A DNA stretch of 57,230 nucleotides from a virus: positions 1 through 57,230 of IMG/VR virus record IMGVR_UViG_3300025120_012119. The stretch is one strand, 5' to 3'. Position 1 is the stretch's first letter, and each line of letters begins with the position of its first letter. Of the stretch, positions 10,211-19,533 are shown piece by piece. The notes beneath the pieces were generated by a model. It ran no database searches. It was not told the origin of the DNA and was given only the letters and a program-made list of their open reading frames with translations. Both the position numbers and the translations under genes were made by a program.

Positions 10211-10774
10211 ATGTCTTATATATCTCAAAGTTTAACATTTAGTGAAGATAAAATAATATTTGCTGACGTAGAAAATAATGAATTTGAAGTTATGATGGAT
10301 TGGGAAAATCCTCTAATGTCAGCTTCAGCAGCTTATATATGTGAAGGAGGAGGTGATATACTTGAAATTGGATTTGGAATGGGTATATCAGCTAATTATA
10401 TTCAATCACATACAATTAATTCACATACTATTATAGAAAACCACCCAGATATGATTCCAAAAGCTCAAGCATGGGCTGCTGATAAATCTAATGTAACTAT
10501 AGTAGAAGGTGATTGGTATGGTGTAAAAGATACTTTAAGTACTTATGATGGTTTATTTATGGATACTTATGGAGATAAGAATATGAAATATTTTTCATCT
10601 TCATTATCATCATTAATAAAAGTAGGAGGAAAAGCTACTTGGTGGAATTCAATGACAGGATCAGATAATTATTATAATATACCTGAGGTAACATATGATA
10701 TCCACAATATAACTCCTCCATCAAACACATATTTTAACCACACACAATATTATTTGCCCAAAAAACAGTTTTAA
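10211..10774 (+). CDS. Class I SAM-dependent methyltransferase
   Basis: A 187-residue protein with the Rossmann-type SAM-binding motif I near residues 50-60 (ILEIGFGMGISANY), an acidic residue at the end of strand 2 (TIIENHP), and a motif IV-like YDGLFMDTYGD. The pattern resembles guanidinoacetate/arginine-type small-molecule or protein methyltransferases more than DNA methyltransferases: no NPPY or PC motif is present. It starts 3 nt after the collagen-like gene and its stop abuts the next ATG, so it is translated with the fibre genes. The substrate is unknown; a fibre residue or a sugar of the following cassette is possible but unproven. Confidence 0.7.
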   Translation: MSYISQSLTFSEDKIIFADVENNEFEVMMDWENPLMSASAAYICEGGGDILEIGFGMGISANYIQSHTINSHTIIENHPDMIPKAQAWAADKSNVTIVEGDWYGVKDTLSTYDGLFMDTYGDKNMKYFSSSLSSLIKVGGKATWWNSMTGSDNYYNIPEVTYDIHNITPPSNTYFNHTQYYLPKKQF

Positions 10775-11467
10775 ATGGCAACAACTACTATATACGCAAC
10801 AACAGGACTTACTGGAAGAGGATTTATTCAAGCTCAAAACGAAGAGTGGGATGAAGCAGTAGCAGCGGATTCAGGAACTGTTTCTTCTAACTCCTCAAAC
10901 TCATTAGGTGTTAGAGCAGGGTTTGTAGAAGGTAGAGGAGGTGGTCAATTTTTTGTTTCTCGAGCTTATGCTTATTTTGATACAAGTGCTGTTACCACTA
11001 CAGTTACAGCGGCTACAGTTAAAGTATATTCAAGCGGAACTAATGGAGGTAATATTAGAATGTATAAAAGTACGGCTTTTGGTAATAATGGCTCAACATT
11101 GTCATCAGATGATTTTCCAGCCGTAACTTCAACTTTATATTCATCAGCTGATTATGGTGAGTTAAATTGGGGGACTAATCAATTGCGATCTTTTTCTTGT
11201 AATGCTACAGCTGTTTCAAATATAAATGATGTTAATTATCTTAATGTTGTTTTTAGAAATGATAAAGATGTTGATGAAGATGAACCTGGAGAAGATTTTT
11301 ATCTAGGAGTTAATTTTTTAACTTCTGGAACTAATAGAATTCAAATTCAATTAACACATGCGGATGCAGGTTATGGCAATCAAGTTAATACTGTTACAGC
11401 AGCAAAAATAAGCAACGTTGTAGGGGTAGCAACAGCTAATATCGCAAACGTAATAGGAGTTTCATAA
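10775..11467 (+). CDS. Fibre-associated structural protein with beta-sandwich look
   Basis: A 230-residue protein that begins immediately after the stop of the methyltransferase gene. The middle part (YAYFDTSAVTTTVTAATVKV, then repeated aromatic/hydroxyl residue strands) resembles beta-sandwich domains found in phage adhesins and bacterial surface proteins. The C-terminus has a short hydrophobic Ala/Val/Asn tail (KISNVVGVATANIANVIGVS) with two near-identical VGVA/IGVS turns. No signal peptide or enzymatic motif is seen. Its place at the end of the fibre block and before a hairpin suggests a tail-tip or fibre accessory protein; this is inference. Confidence 0.55.
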   Translation: MATTTIYATTGLTGRGFIQAQNEEWDEAVAADSGTVSSNSSNSLGVRAGFVEGRGGGQFFVSRAYAYFDTSAVTTTVTAATVKVYSSGTNGGNIRMYKSTAFGNNGSTLSSDDFPAVTSTLYSSADYGELNWGTNQLRSFSCNATAVSNINDVNYLNVVFRNDKDVDEDEPGEDFYLGVNFLTSGTNRIQIQLTHADAGYGNQVNTVTAAKISNVVGVATANIANVIGVS

Positions 11468-11472
11468 TATTA

Positions 11473-11482
11473 TATTTATAAT
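11473..11482 (+). promoter_or_regulatory. Candidate late promoter box (TATTTATAAT)
   Basis: TATTTATAAT lies in the gap after the fibre block, 59 nt before the first glycosyltransferase gene. The same box recurs upstream of tail, lysis and other late-type genes in this window. Confidence 0.45.
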
Positions 11483-11486
11483 TTGG

Positions 11487-11505
11487 ATGATAGCAAAACT
11501 ATCAT
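11487..11505 (+). other. Intergenic hairpin (7-bp stem)
   Basis: ATGATAG / CTATCAT form a perfect 7-bp stem with a 5-nt CAAAA loop just downstream of the candidate late promoter box. It lacks a T-run, so it is a weak terminator at best. It could be a leader structure, a processing site or an operator. Confidence 0.4.
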
Positions 11506-11541
11506 TATATTATTACATAGTTTTATAAAATTAATAGTTAC

Positions 11542-14226
11542 ATGCAAAAACTCTTATTTATTGCACCCCACCTATCTACAGGGGGACTTCCCCAATATTT
11601 AACAAAAAAGATAGAACTTTTAAAAGGTGAATTTGAAATTTATTTAATTGAATGGACAGACTGTACTGGAGGTAAACTAGTAGTAACTAAAAATAAAATT
11701 CAAAAATTACTTCCAAAGAAAAATTTTTATACACTTTATGAAGATAAAAGTAAATTATTTACTATAATTCGAAAAATTAATCCTGATATTATTCATTTAG
11801 AAGAAATTCCTGAATATTTTATGGATGATGATATAGCTCAAAAATTATATAATGTAAATAGAAATTATTTTTTAGTTGAAACATCACATGATTCTTCAAT
11901 GAATACTGATAATAAATTATATTTTCCAGATAAATTTATGTTTGTATCTAATTGGCAAATAGAGCAATATAAGAACATAGATATACCTAAAATACTAGTT
12001 GAATATCCTATTGAATATATTCCTAGACCTGATAGAGAAATTGCTTTAAAACGCTTAAATTTAGATCCTACTAAAAAACATATTTTACATATTGGTTTAT
12101 TCACATCACGTAAAAATCAAAAAGAATTTTTTGAATATGCTAGAGCTTTACCTGAGTATGAGTTTCATAGTGTAGGAAATCAAGCAGAAAATTTTAAATG
12201 GTATTGGGAGCCATTAATGAAAGATAAACCAAATAATGTTACATGGTGGAATGAAAGAACAGATGTAGATAATTTTTACCAATCAATGGATTTATTTTTA
12301 TTTACATCTAGAGGAAGTAAAAATGATAAAGAAACAATGCCCTTAGTTATTAGAGAAGCTTTATCATATCAAATTCCACAACTATTATATAATTTAGAGG
12401 TTTATCAAAATTATTTTGATAGTTATGATTCTATTAATTATTTAGATTTTAATAGTTTTGATAAAAATATTTTAAGGATTAAAGAACACTTTAATGATAT
12501 TAATATTCTTAAAGAAGAAGAAGAAGCATATGTAATTTGTACTTACCCTAAAACTCAAGCAGTAGTAGATACTACAATAGAGTGTATTAAATCATTAAGA
12601 AAAAATAGCAATAGAAAAATTATAATATCAGCACATTGTCCTGTACCTAAAGAATTACAAGATATGGTTGATTATGTATTTTATGAAAAAAATAATTTAT
12701 TAACTAAACATACATTTTACTCTGGATATACAGCAAGTAATAATTTATATGATACTTATGTTAATTTAAGAGGTGAAGACAATGATAGATACCATGGTCC
12801 TGCTTGTTATACTTCATTTTACAACCCAGCTACATTTGCTAAAGGGTTAGATATTAAAAAATTATATTATATTAATTTTGATTATATTCTTAAAGATAGT
12901 AGTTACATAGATTATATATCTAAAAAATTAAATAAACATGATACTTTCTTTGGTGAATTTAAAGCACAAGAAGGTAAATGTTATTATACATACTTTTTTG
13001 CGGCAAGACCAGAAGCAATTTTAAATAATTGTCATTTTATAGAAACAGAAGATCAATATAATAATCTTATGAGTAAGCATGGTGCTGAATCTAATGGTAT
13101 AGAAAATTTATATTATCATATATTTAAAAATAATACTAATAATTATATTGAACCTAAAGAAAAATTTGAATCTGATGCTGAAAAATATTTTGAGTTTGAA
13201 GATTATTCGATGGTTGAATATTATACTATACTACCTACAGATGTAGAGAATCATTTTTGTCCTTGGATAACAATATCAAATGCTAAAGAAAGTAAAAATA
13301 TTCATTATACTGTAGAAAAAAATAAAGAACTTATTATTGATAGAACATTAGAAGTTAGGGGTAAATATCAATTTTGGGATTTAGTAAAATATGATTTAAA
13401 TGACAACATTACAGTCATATTTGATGTAAAAGATACTAATACAGGAGAAAGTGTAAAATATCATAAATTTAATTTAAATAAAGATTATTTTTTAAATATA
13501 ATGCCTAATAATGGTATGTTTAATTGGAAAGGTGATAGAATTAATTATGAATCTTATCCAAAAATTAAAATCGTACATTTATTAACACACCCAGAAGAAG
13601 AAAGAGAGATACGTTCAATTGAATCTATCAGCAAACTAGGAGAATACGATAATATAGAATATACATCTGTAATTAATACTCCTTATACTGATTTACCACC
13701 AACACAAAATTGTAATAGACCAAATGATGTTCAGATGGAACCTGGTTATTATAAATTAGCTCCTGGACATTATGGGTGTTTTAAAGCACATACAGATGCT
13801 ATATTATCATGTCCTAAAGATAATAATACTGTTTATTTATTTTTTGAATGTGATGCTTTATTATTAAAAGACCATAATGAATTTGTTAATAAATTAAATG
13901 AAGCAATAAAAATTTCAAAAGAAAAAGATTATACATTCTTTAGTTTTGCCCACAATTATGAAATATTTCATGAATATGAAACTCATATTGATGCTGGCAT
14001 GTTTACAGATGCTCATGCTTATATAATTAGAGGTAATAAAATTGATAATGTACACGATAGGATTAATAATTCAAAATGGGATGCTTTTGATTTATGGGTA
14101 ACTAACAACTTTAGAGATGAACCCAAAGGATTTTTTAAAGAACCTTTAGTATTTCAAGCAAAGGGGTACAGTTTAATAGATAAAAAAATTAGTAAAACTA
14201 ATATTAAAGGAGATTTAAAAATATAA
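11542..14226 (+). CDS. Multidomain glycosyltransferase (894 aa)
   Basis: Three transferase-like segments can be distinguished. Residues 1-~340 look like a GT-B (GT4-type) enzyme: APHLSTGGLPQYLTK at the N-terminus, HILHIGLFTSRKNQKEF in the second Rossmann domain, and an acidic motif near MPLVIREALSYQIPQLLY. Residues ~345-560 begin like a GT2-type domain (YVICTYPKTQAVVDTTIECI). Residues ~673-894 resemble a GT25-like domain (IKIVHLLTHPEEEREIRSI, then PGHYGCFKAHTDAI and FFECDALLL). The gene overlaps the next by one base (ATGA-type junction). Such fused enzymes can add several sugars in series. The acceptor is unknown; the adjacent Ser/Thr-rich fibre is the nearest candidate. Confidence 0.75.
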   Translation: MQKLLFIAPHLSTGGLPQYLTKKIELLKGEFEIYLIEWTDCTGGKLVVTKNKIQKLLPKKNFYTLYEDKSKLFTIIRKINPDIIHLEEIPEYFMDDDIAQKLYNVNRNYFLVETSHDSSMNTDNKLYFPDKFMFVSNWQIEQYKNIDIPKILVEYPIEYIPRPDREIALKRLNLDPTKKHILHIGLFTSRKNQKEFFEYARALPEYEFHSVGNQAENFKWYWEPLMKDKPNNVTWWNERTDVDNFYQSMDLFLFTSRGSKNDKETMPLVIREALSYQIPQLLYNLEVYQNYFDSYDSINYLDFNSFDKNILRIKEHFNDINILKEEEEAYVICTYPKTQAVVDTTIECIKSLRKNSNRKIIISAHCPVPKELQDMVDYVFYEKNNLLTKHTFYSGYTASNNLYDTYVNLRGEDNDRYHGPACYTSFYNPATFAKGLDIKKLYYINFDYILKDSSYIDYISKKLNKHDTFFGEFKAQEGKCYYTYFFAARPEAILNNCHFIETEDQYNNLMSKHGAESNGIENLYYHIFKNNTNNYIEPKEKFESDAEKYFEFEDYSMVEYYTILPTDVENHFCPWITISNAKESKNIHYTVEKNKELIIDRTLEVRGKYQFWDLVKYDLNDNITVIFDVKDTNTGESVKYHKFNLNKDYFLNIMPNNGMFNWKGDRINYESYPKIKIVHLLTHPEEEREIRSIESISKLGEYDNIEYTSVINTPYTDLPPTQNCNRPNDVQMEPGYYKLAPGHYGCFKAHTDAILSCPKDNNTVYLFFECDALLLKDHNEFVNKLNEAIKISKEKDYTFFSFAHNYEIFHEYETHIDAGMFTDAHAYIIRGNKIDNVHDRINNSKWDAFDLWVTNNFRDEPKGFFKEPLVFQAKGYSLIDKKISKTNIKGDLKI

Positions 14227-15107
14227 TGAATAAATTTATTGACATAAAGGTTACAGGTGCACAAGCACAATTGCGCTCATCAACTACAATAGAAGTAGCA
14301 GTAAAAGATAATATCAAATTCTTTTTTCCAGAAGATAATTTACCTTTAAAAGTTGAAATTTTTAGAACTCATGGTGATAATAAATTATATGAAGTTGATT
14401 TAATCCCAGGTAGAAAATGTTGGCATAATTGGTTTGATGGTTGTACTTTAAAAATATCTACATCTAAAGGAGTTGAAGTTGGTAAAGTTCAATGGAATAG
14501 TTTAGAACATGGAACTCAATCAGAAATAGCATTTGATTTATGGTGTGCTTCAAATTTAAATACTAAAGGTGTTGCTATAGGAACAAATGATGGGTCAACA
14601 GGAGAATGGGTTCATTTATATCACCGTCAACTTTTTTCTAAAGTATTATTAGTTGAAGCATCTACTGATCCATTTTTAAAATTAAAACAAAATTATAATG
14701 ATCAAAATGTTACTTTATTAAATAAATTAATTACTCCAAAAGGAGGTAAAGTAAAATTTTATGAAGCTTTAGATGGTGAAGGTCATACTAATTCTGTAGA
14801 TAAAGAACATTTATTAAATTTTTATTCTAATATACAAGAAGTTGAAAAAGAATCTATAGGTATTAATGAACTTTTAGTTGAAAATAAATTTAATAATTTA
14901 GATTGGTTACATATTGATGTAGAAGGTATAGATGATGAGTTAATAATGGCTTTAGATTTTAACAAAATTTCAAAGCCTAAAGTTATTATTTATGAAAGAG
15001 TTAATGATATTAATGAAATAAAAGTAGAAGACTTTTTACATTCAAATGGGTATAAAATTTGGGTAGATGATAAAAAAGGATATAATAATATAGCATTTTT
15101 AAAATGA
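14226..15107 (+). CDS. FkbM-family methyltransferase
   Basis: The C-terminal ~200 residues match the FkbM pattern: a SAM loop GTNDGSTGEW, the strand-2 acidic motif KVLLVEAS, and a late DWLHIDVEGIDDELIMAL followed by PKVIIYE. Family members O-methylate sugars or polyketides. The first ~90 residues form a separate beta-rich segment without a recognised role. The gene overlaps both neighbours by a few bases, placing it inside the glycosyltransferase operon. Methylation of a sugar on a phage glycan, perhaps as a cap, is the likeliest role by context, but the acceptor is not known. Confidence 0.75.
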   Translation: MNKFIDIKVTGAQAQLRSSTTIEVAVKDNIKFFFPEDNLPLKVEIFRTHGDNKLYEVDLIPGRKCWHNWFDGCTLKISTSKGVEVGKVQWNSLEHGTQSEIAFDLWCASNLNTKGVAIGTNDGSTGEWVHLYHRQLFSKVLLVEASTDPFLKLKQNYNDQNVTLLNKLITPKGGKVKFYEALDGEGHTNSVDKEHLLNFYSNIQEVEKESIGINELLVENKFNNLDWLHIDVEGIDDELIMALDFNKISKPKVIIYERVNDINEIKVEDFLHSNGYKIWVDDKKGYNNIAFLK

Positions 15108-16057
15108 AAATATGTCATGTAGACCCAGCTTGTGGGTTATCAATCCCCCCTAAAAATTGGGGAGCGATAGAAAAAATTATTTGGGAATTTGAAGTAAATC
15201 AAACTATATTAGGTCATGATTCAACTCATAAAATGGCATCTGATATTAAATTAGATGATTTTGATATTGTACATTGTCATGTAGCTAATTTAGCTATTGG
15301 TTTACAAGAAAGAGGTATACCATATATTTACCAACTACATGATCATCATGTTTTACATTATGGTAAAGATTCTCATGTATATAGAGAAAATTTAAAAGCA
15401 ATAGAAGGATCTTTAATATCATTAATGCCAGCTAATTGGTTAGTTAAATATTTTGATAACCATCCTAAATGTGTTTATTTTTCACATGGTGTTAATGTAA
15501 ATGAGTTTTATCCTAAATTTAATAAAAAACCATCAAACCCAAAATTATTAATGTTAGCTAATAATGGGTTAGGGGGTGATAGAACATTTGATAGAAAAGG
15601 ATTTGAATATGGATTAGGTTTAGCTATGATAAATAATTTAGAAATTACAATAGCAGGACCTTCTAATAATAAAAATTTCTTTAATGGTCATATTTGGATG
15701 TTAAATTATCCTAATTTAAATTTAGTATTTGATACACCAAACACAGAATTATTAGATTTATTTCATTCTCATGATATTTTTGTCCACCCCACAATGTTGG
15801 AGGCAGGCCATCCTAATTTAACAATGTTAGAAGCTATGTCGGCAGGTTTACCTGTTATAGCTGATTGGGAAATGGAAGTTGATTTAAATGGATGTTGGAG
15901 AGCACCTCGTGATATTTTTGAAATGGATAGAGGATTAAAAGATATTCTAAAAAACTGGAATTCTTATAGAAGACAATGTTTAGAAACTTCAGAGAAATTA
16001 TCATGGTTAAACAGAACAAAAGAATTATTTAAAATATATGATGAATTTAAAAAATAA
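15104..16057 (+). CDS. GT4-family glycosyltransferase
   Basis: A 317-residue GT-B enzyme, slightly short for GT4. N-terminal features are a WGAIEKIIWEF helix, DDFDIVHCHVANLAIGL and YIYQLHDHH. The C-terminal nucleotide-sugar domain contains HDIFVHPTMLEAGHPNLTML, where the E-x7-E-like pair seen in retaining GT4 enzymes appears as EAGHPNLTMLE. The start overlaps the stop of the preceding methyltransferase by 4 nt, and the end overlaps the following gene. It probably adds a hexose or heptose to the glycan built by this cassette; donor and acceptor are not readable. Confidence 0.8.
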   Translation: MKICHVDPACGLSIPPKNWGAIEKIIWEFEVNQTILGHDSTHKMASDIKLDDFDIVHCHVANLAIGLQERGIPYIYQLHDHHVLHYGKDSHVYRENLKAIEGSLISLMPANWLVKYFDNHPKCVYFSHGVNVNEFYPKFNKKPSNPKLLMLANNGLGGDRTFDRKGFEYGLGLAMINNLEITIAGPSNNKNFFNGHIWMLNYPNLNLVFDTPNTELLDLFHSHDIFVHPTMLEAGHPNLTMLEAMSAGLPVIADWEMEVDLNGCWRAPRDIFEMDRGLKDILKNWNSYRRQCLETSEKLSWLNRTKELFKIYDEFKK

Positions 16058-16748
16058 AATATCAGTTTTAATTCCAACTTGTGATAGTTATTCTAATTGT
16101 TGGGAAGGTTTAGGATTAAGTTGGGAAATTCTTAGTGGACTAGACTTAAACATATATGTTATATCAGATAATAATAAATTTAATTATGAATATAAAAATA
16201 TTATTCCTTTAAGTATTAACAAACCAGATTATACAAAATATGATTTTTCAAATAAGTTAATTTATGCTTTAGATAAAATAAAAACAAAATATGTTTTATT
16301 AATGTGTGATGATATGTGGCCTGAAAGATCCATTAAAAATATTATGCCTGAATTTATTAAATTTATGGATAATGAACAAGCAGATTGTCTTCGTATACAT
16401 GAAAAATTACATTGGTGGGGGTATGATTTTGAAACATCAGATAAATTTATTGGAGGTAATAGAGTACTTAAAATGCAACAAGATTCTGTGTGGTTATTAA
16501 CTCATAATGCTGCTATTTGGAATGTAGAATATTTAAAATCTATTATGTTTCCAAATGAAGATCCTTGGAACAATGAAATATTAGGTACTGAAAGGGCAAA
16601 ATTAAAACCTCACAATCAATACCATTATAATATGAGGTGGTATTTACAAATACATAATTTTGATAGAGGAAATATTTTACCTTATGGTCAAGCTTTTATA
16701 GATGATTTAAGATATAAAAAACAATTTAATAAAGAATTTAATATATGA
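16041..16748 (+). CDS. GT2-like glycosyltransferase (short)
   Basis: About 235 residues, beginning at one of two adjacent ATG codons (16038 or 16041) inside the end of the upstream gene. The start, KISVLIPTCDSYSNCWEGL, and a mid-sequence KTKYVLLMCDDMWPE with a DD pair in place of the DxD motif fit a GT-A fold. A later MRWYLQIHNFDRG segment is unassigned. It is tightly packed in the cassette, overlapping both neighbours. It lacks the membrane helices of polysaccharide synthases, so a cytoplasmic transferase acting on a protein- or nucleotide-linked substrate is likely. Confidence 0.6.
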   Translation: MNLKNKISVLIPTCDSYSNCWEGLGLSWEILSGLDLNIYVISDNNKFNYEYKNIIPLSINKPDYTKYDFSNKLIYALDKIKTKYVLLMCDDMWPERSIKNIMPEFIKFMDNEQADCLRIHEKLHWWGYDFETSDKFIGGNRVLKMQQDSVWLLTHNAAIWNVEYLKSIMFPNEDPWNNEILGTERAKLKPHNQYHYNMRWYLQIHNFDRGNILPYGQAFIDDLRYKKQFNKEFNI

Positions 16749-17947
16749 AAGAAATTCTAATAAAAGAATATAATAATTTAATTAAAAAACCAGTTAAATT
16801 TAAATTACCTAAAAATACCTTTTCATCAAATTATATTATGGGGGGTAAATTTGAAGTTTTAGGTAAAAATAAAAAAAATTATAATGTAAAGTTTATAGAT
16901 CAAAAAAATAATACAGTTGTATACGAATCAGATATAACTAATAATATGTGGTGTAAAACTGGAAAAGAATATTTTGTTGATTATAAAATTCAAGTAACAG
17001 ATAAAGAAAATAATAAATTAGTTTTTGAAGATTTTTATAATGCTGAAGATAAAAAAGTGTATATTCATTTTGCTTCTAAAGCAATAGGTGATACTTTAGC
17101 ATGGTTTCCATATGCTGAAGAATTTAGAAAAAAACATAAATGTAAATTGGTAGTCTCTACATTTCATAATAAATGGTTTGAAAGCACATACCCAGAAATA
17201 GAATTTGTAGAACCAGCTACAGAAATATTTGATTTATATGCTATGTATGAGGTTGGTTGGCATTATAATAAAGATAAAGAAATTAACTATAATAGAAATC
17301 CTTTAGATTTTAGAAAAATCCCATTACAAGGAGCTTCATACGATATATTAGGATTAGATAATAAAGAAATTAAACCTAAATTATCATTTAAAAATACAGG
17401 ATCTACAATTGATAGTGATTATGTTTGTATAGCACCTCATGGTTCATCTCATGCTAAGTATTGGAATCGTAAAGGTGGTTGGCAAGATGTAATAGATCAT
17501 TTAAATAATAAAGGTTATAAAGTAGTAATGATTACTCAAGAACCTTTAGGTGATAAATGGCATGATTCTAAATTAGGTGGTACTTTAAAAGGTGTAATTG
17601 ATAAAACAGGAGATTATCCATTAAGTGAAAGAGCTAATGATATAATGAATGCTAAAGCTTTTATTGGTATAGGAAGTGGGTTAAGTTGGTTAGCATGGGG
17701 ATTAGGAACACCTGTTGTTATGATATCAGGGTTTAGTGAAGCTTATAGTGAGTTTGAAGATTGTGAAAGGGTAGAAGCACCAAAAGATAAATGTGGGGGA
17801 TGTTTTAATAAAGTTCAATTAGACGCGGGTGATTGGGAGTGGTGCCCCGAACATAAAGACACAGATAGACATTATGAGTGTACTACATCAATTGAATCTC
17901 AAATAGTAATAGATGCTACAAACCGTCAATTAGAAAAAAATTATTGA
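16745..17947 (+). CDS. TibC/AAH-like O-heptosyltransferase
   Basis: A 400-residue protein that closely follows the layout of the bacterial autotransporter heptosyltransferase family (TibC, AAH), which transfers heptose from ADP-heptose to Ser hydroxyls of adhesins. Residues 1-~100 form the N-terminal beta domain (YIMGGKFEVLG, NNMWCKTGKEYF). Next come a GT9-like catalytic domain with FASKAIGDTLAWFPYAEEF and YVCIAPHGSSHAKYWNRKGG, and GIGSGLSWLAWGLGTPVVMI. Four cysteines, C350, C353, C367 and C379, match the iron-binding cysteine cluster typical of the family. It is the last gene of the cassette and overlaps the preceding gene by 4 nt. Its Ser-rich acceptor is plausibly the collagen-like fibre; this is inference. 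Confidence 0.8.
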   Translation: MKEILIKEYNNLIKKPVKFKLPKNTFSSNYIMGGKFEVLGKNKKNYNVKFIDQKNNTVVYESDITNNMWCKTGKEYFVDYKIQVTDKENNKLVFEDFYNAEDKKVYIHFASKAIGDTLAWFPYAEEFRKKHKCKLVVSTFHNKWFESTYPEIEFVEPATEIFDLYAMYEVGWHYNKDKEINYNRNPLDFRKIPLQGASYDILGLDNKEIKPKLSFKNTGSTIDSDYVCIAPHGSSHAKYWNRKGGWQDVIDHLNNKGYKVVMITQEPLGDKWHDSKLGGTLKGVIDKTGDYPLSERANDIMNAKAFIGIGSGLSWLAWGLGTPVVMISGFSEAYSEFEDCERVEAPKDKCGGCFNKVQLDAGDWEWCPEHKDTDRHYECTTSIESQIVIDATNRQLEKNY

Positions 17948-17957
17948 TATTTATAAT
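17948..17957 (+). promoter_or_regulatory. Candidate late promoter box (TATTTATAAT)
   Basis: TATTTATAAT followed by AAAATAAAAG, 16 nt before the ATG of the next structural gene and directly after the stop of the sugar cassette. Confidence 0.5.
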
Positions 17958-17973
17958 AAAATAAAAGAATAGT

Positions 17974-19494
17974 ATGTCTAAATTAACATTTTCAAATGCT
18001 GGTGTAACAACAGGGCAACCTGTTTTAGCATCTCAAGTATCTCAATCTTTTAATGCATTTACAGGAGTAGGTGATTACGCTATAACAATATCAGGTTCAT
18101 TATCAACTACAGCCAATTCTAAAGTATCTTTAGGAGGTGATTTAGTATTGACAGATAATGTATCAGCAATTTCACAATCTAACTTTACAGCATCAGCTGG
18201 TGGAGGTGGAAATGTAATATTAAAATATAATGAAGCTACTAAATTAGCTACAAGCACTAATGGAATTATAGTAACAGGAGAAGTAGATGCTACTTCAATT
18301 GATGTAAGTAGTATAACAGCATCTGAAAGTGCAATAATTGTTGGAAATCTTGAGGTAAGAAATAATATAACGGCATCTGGGGATATTCTTACAGGAAATT
18401 TTTTCGCATTAAACAATGCAGAATTAGGAAAGTCAACATCAAACACAACAAAAATAACAGGTAGTTTACACTTTAATGATGCTGTAGGTGCTTTAGGATC
18501 AGCTGCAATGTATAATGATGGTGATACATTTTTCTTTACACAAAGTGCGGATGGAGCTAAAACACAATGGCAAACAGATCAATTCATATTAAAAAATATG
18601 AATAATGATGAAACTCTTTTAATTGCAAATGAAAATACTGATGTTCAATTATTTTATAATAATGTAAGAAGATTTGCAACTACTAATGAAGGGGCATATA
18701 TATCAGGATCTTCAACATCTACAGGTTTAGAAGTTCATGATGGTACTAATACAGCTTTTAGATCTGCAACTCAAACAAGATTTGATTTTGCAGGTGATAC
18801 TTATGTATCTAATGAATCAACAAGTGGAGCAGCTAGGGTTGCATTTGCTGTAGGTGGCACATCAGCAGCTAATGCAAAAGTAGCAGTTTCATCTTCAAAT
18901 GATCTTCATGTTTATAGTGGTAGTGTTTATGCTCAAAGTGCTATAACTACACCAACAGGAAGTTACTTTGCAGCTGGTAATGGTTTAGATTTAGAAAACA
19001 ATGTTGTAAATGCAATTCAAACAGCTAAGTTTTTTATTCAAAATAAAAATGTTACAAGTACAAGTGAAGCTATATTTTTATATACCCCATTAGCTGATGC
19101 TGGGCTTCACCCAATACCTAAGCTAAGAAACGATACGAATTATGCTTGCCAGATGAATGTAAATTTATTATGTGCAGAAAGAGGAGAAGATTTTGCTACT
19201 CCATCAAGTAGAATTGCTCAATTACAATCAACAGCTGTATTTGGTTTCCATTGTTTGGGTGTTGGTGGAGGAGCTATGAATATAGGAACAAATCCATCAG
19301 GATCAATTACACTAGTTAATCAAACACCTAACTTATTTGGTGGTGGTGATGTTAGTTATTTAACAAATAACGGAACTTCAGCAGGAATTTCAGTAAGATT
19401 AGTTAATGATGGTACTGGACATGCATTTAATGGTGCTGGTTTATCAGTTGGGGGAACAATTGAAATAACACTTATTCCTCAACAACCAGAATAA
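17974..19494 (+). CDS. Tail fibre-like structural protein (506 aa)
   Basis: The sequence is low in charge and rich in Ser, Thr, Asn and Gly with repeated short beta-strand units (VSLGGDLVLTDN, VVGNLEVRNNITASGDILTG, ISGSSTSTGLEVHDGTNTAF). It includes TTNEGAYISGSSTSTGLEV, which echoes the K/R-x-TTxxGxxITG pattern in the truncated fibre at the window start. The C-terminal ~150 residues are less repetitive and could form a tip. It has its own candidate late promoter. A fibre or whisker role is inferred from composition and position next to the sheath gene. Confidence 0.6.
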   Translation: MSKLTFSNAGVTTGQPVLASQVSQSFNAFTGVGDYAITISGSLSTTANSKVSLGGDLVLTDNVSAISQSNFTASAGGGGNVILKYNEATKLATSTNGIIVTGEVDATSIDVSSITASESAIIVGNLEVRNNITASGDILTGNFFALNNAELGKSTSNTTKITGSLHFNDAVGALGSAAMYNDGDTFFFTQSADGAKTQWQTDQFILKNMNNDETLLIANENTDVQLFYNNVRRFATTNEGAYISGSSTSTGLEVHDGTNTAFRSATQTRFDFAGDTYVSNESTSGAARVAFAVGGTSAANAKVAVSSSNDLHVYSGSVYAQSAITTPTGSYFAAGNGLDLENNVVNAIQTAKFFIQNKNVTSTSEAIFLYTPLADAGLHPIPKLRNDTNYACQMNVNLLCAERGEDFATPSSRIAQLQSTAVFGFHCLGVGGGAMNIGTNPSGSITLVNQTPNLFGGGDVSYLTNNGTSAGISVRLVNDGTGHAFNGAGLSVGGTIEITLIPQQPE

Positions 19495-19533
19495 TAATAA
19501 TAGTTTTTAACAATAAGTTTTAATACGTATAAT

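Noticed and set aside
11487-11505. Hairpin as a transcription terminator
   Set aside because: The stem is 7 bp of AT-rich sequence without a T-run, and a candidate late promoter lies just upstream.
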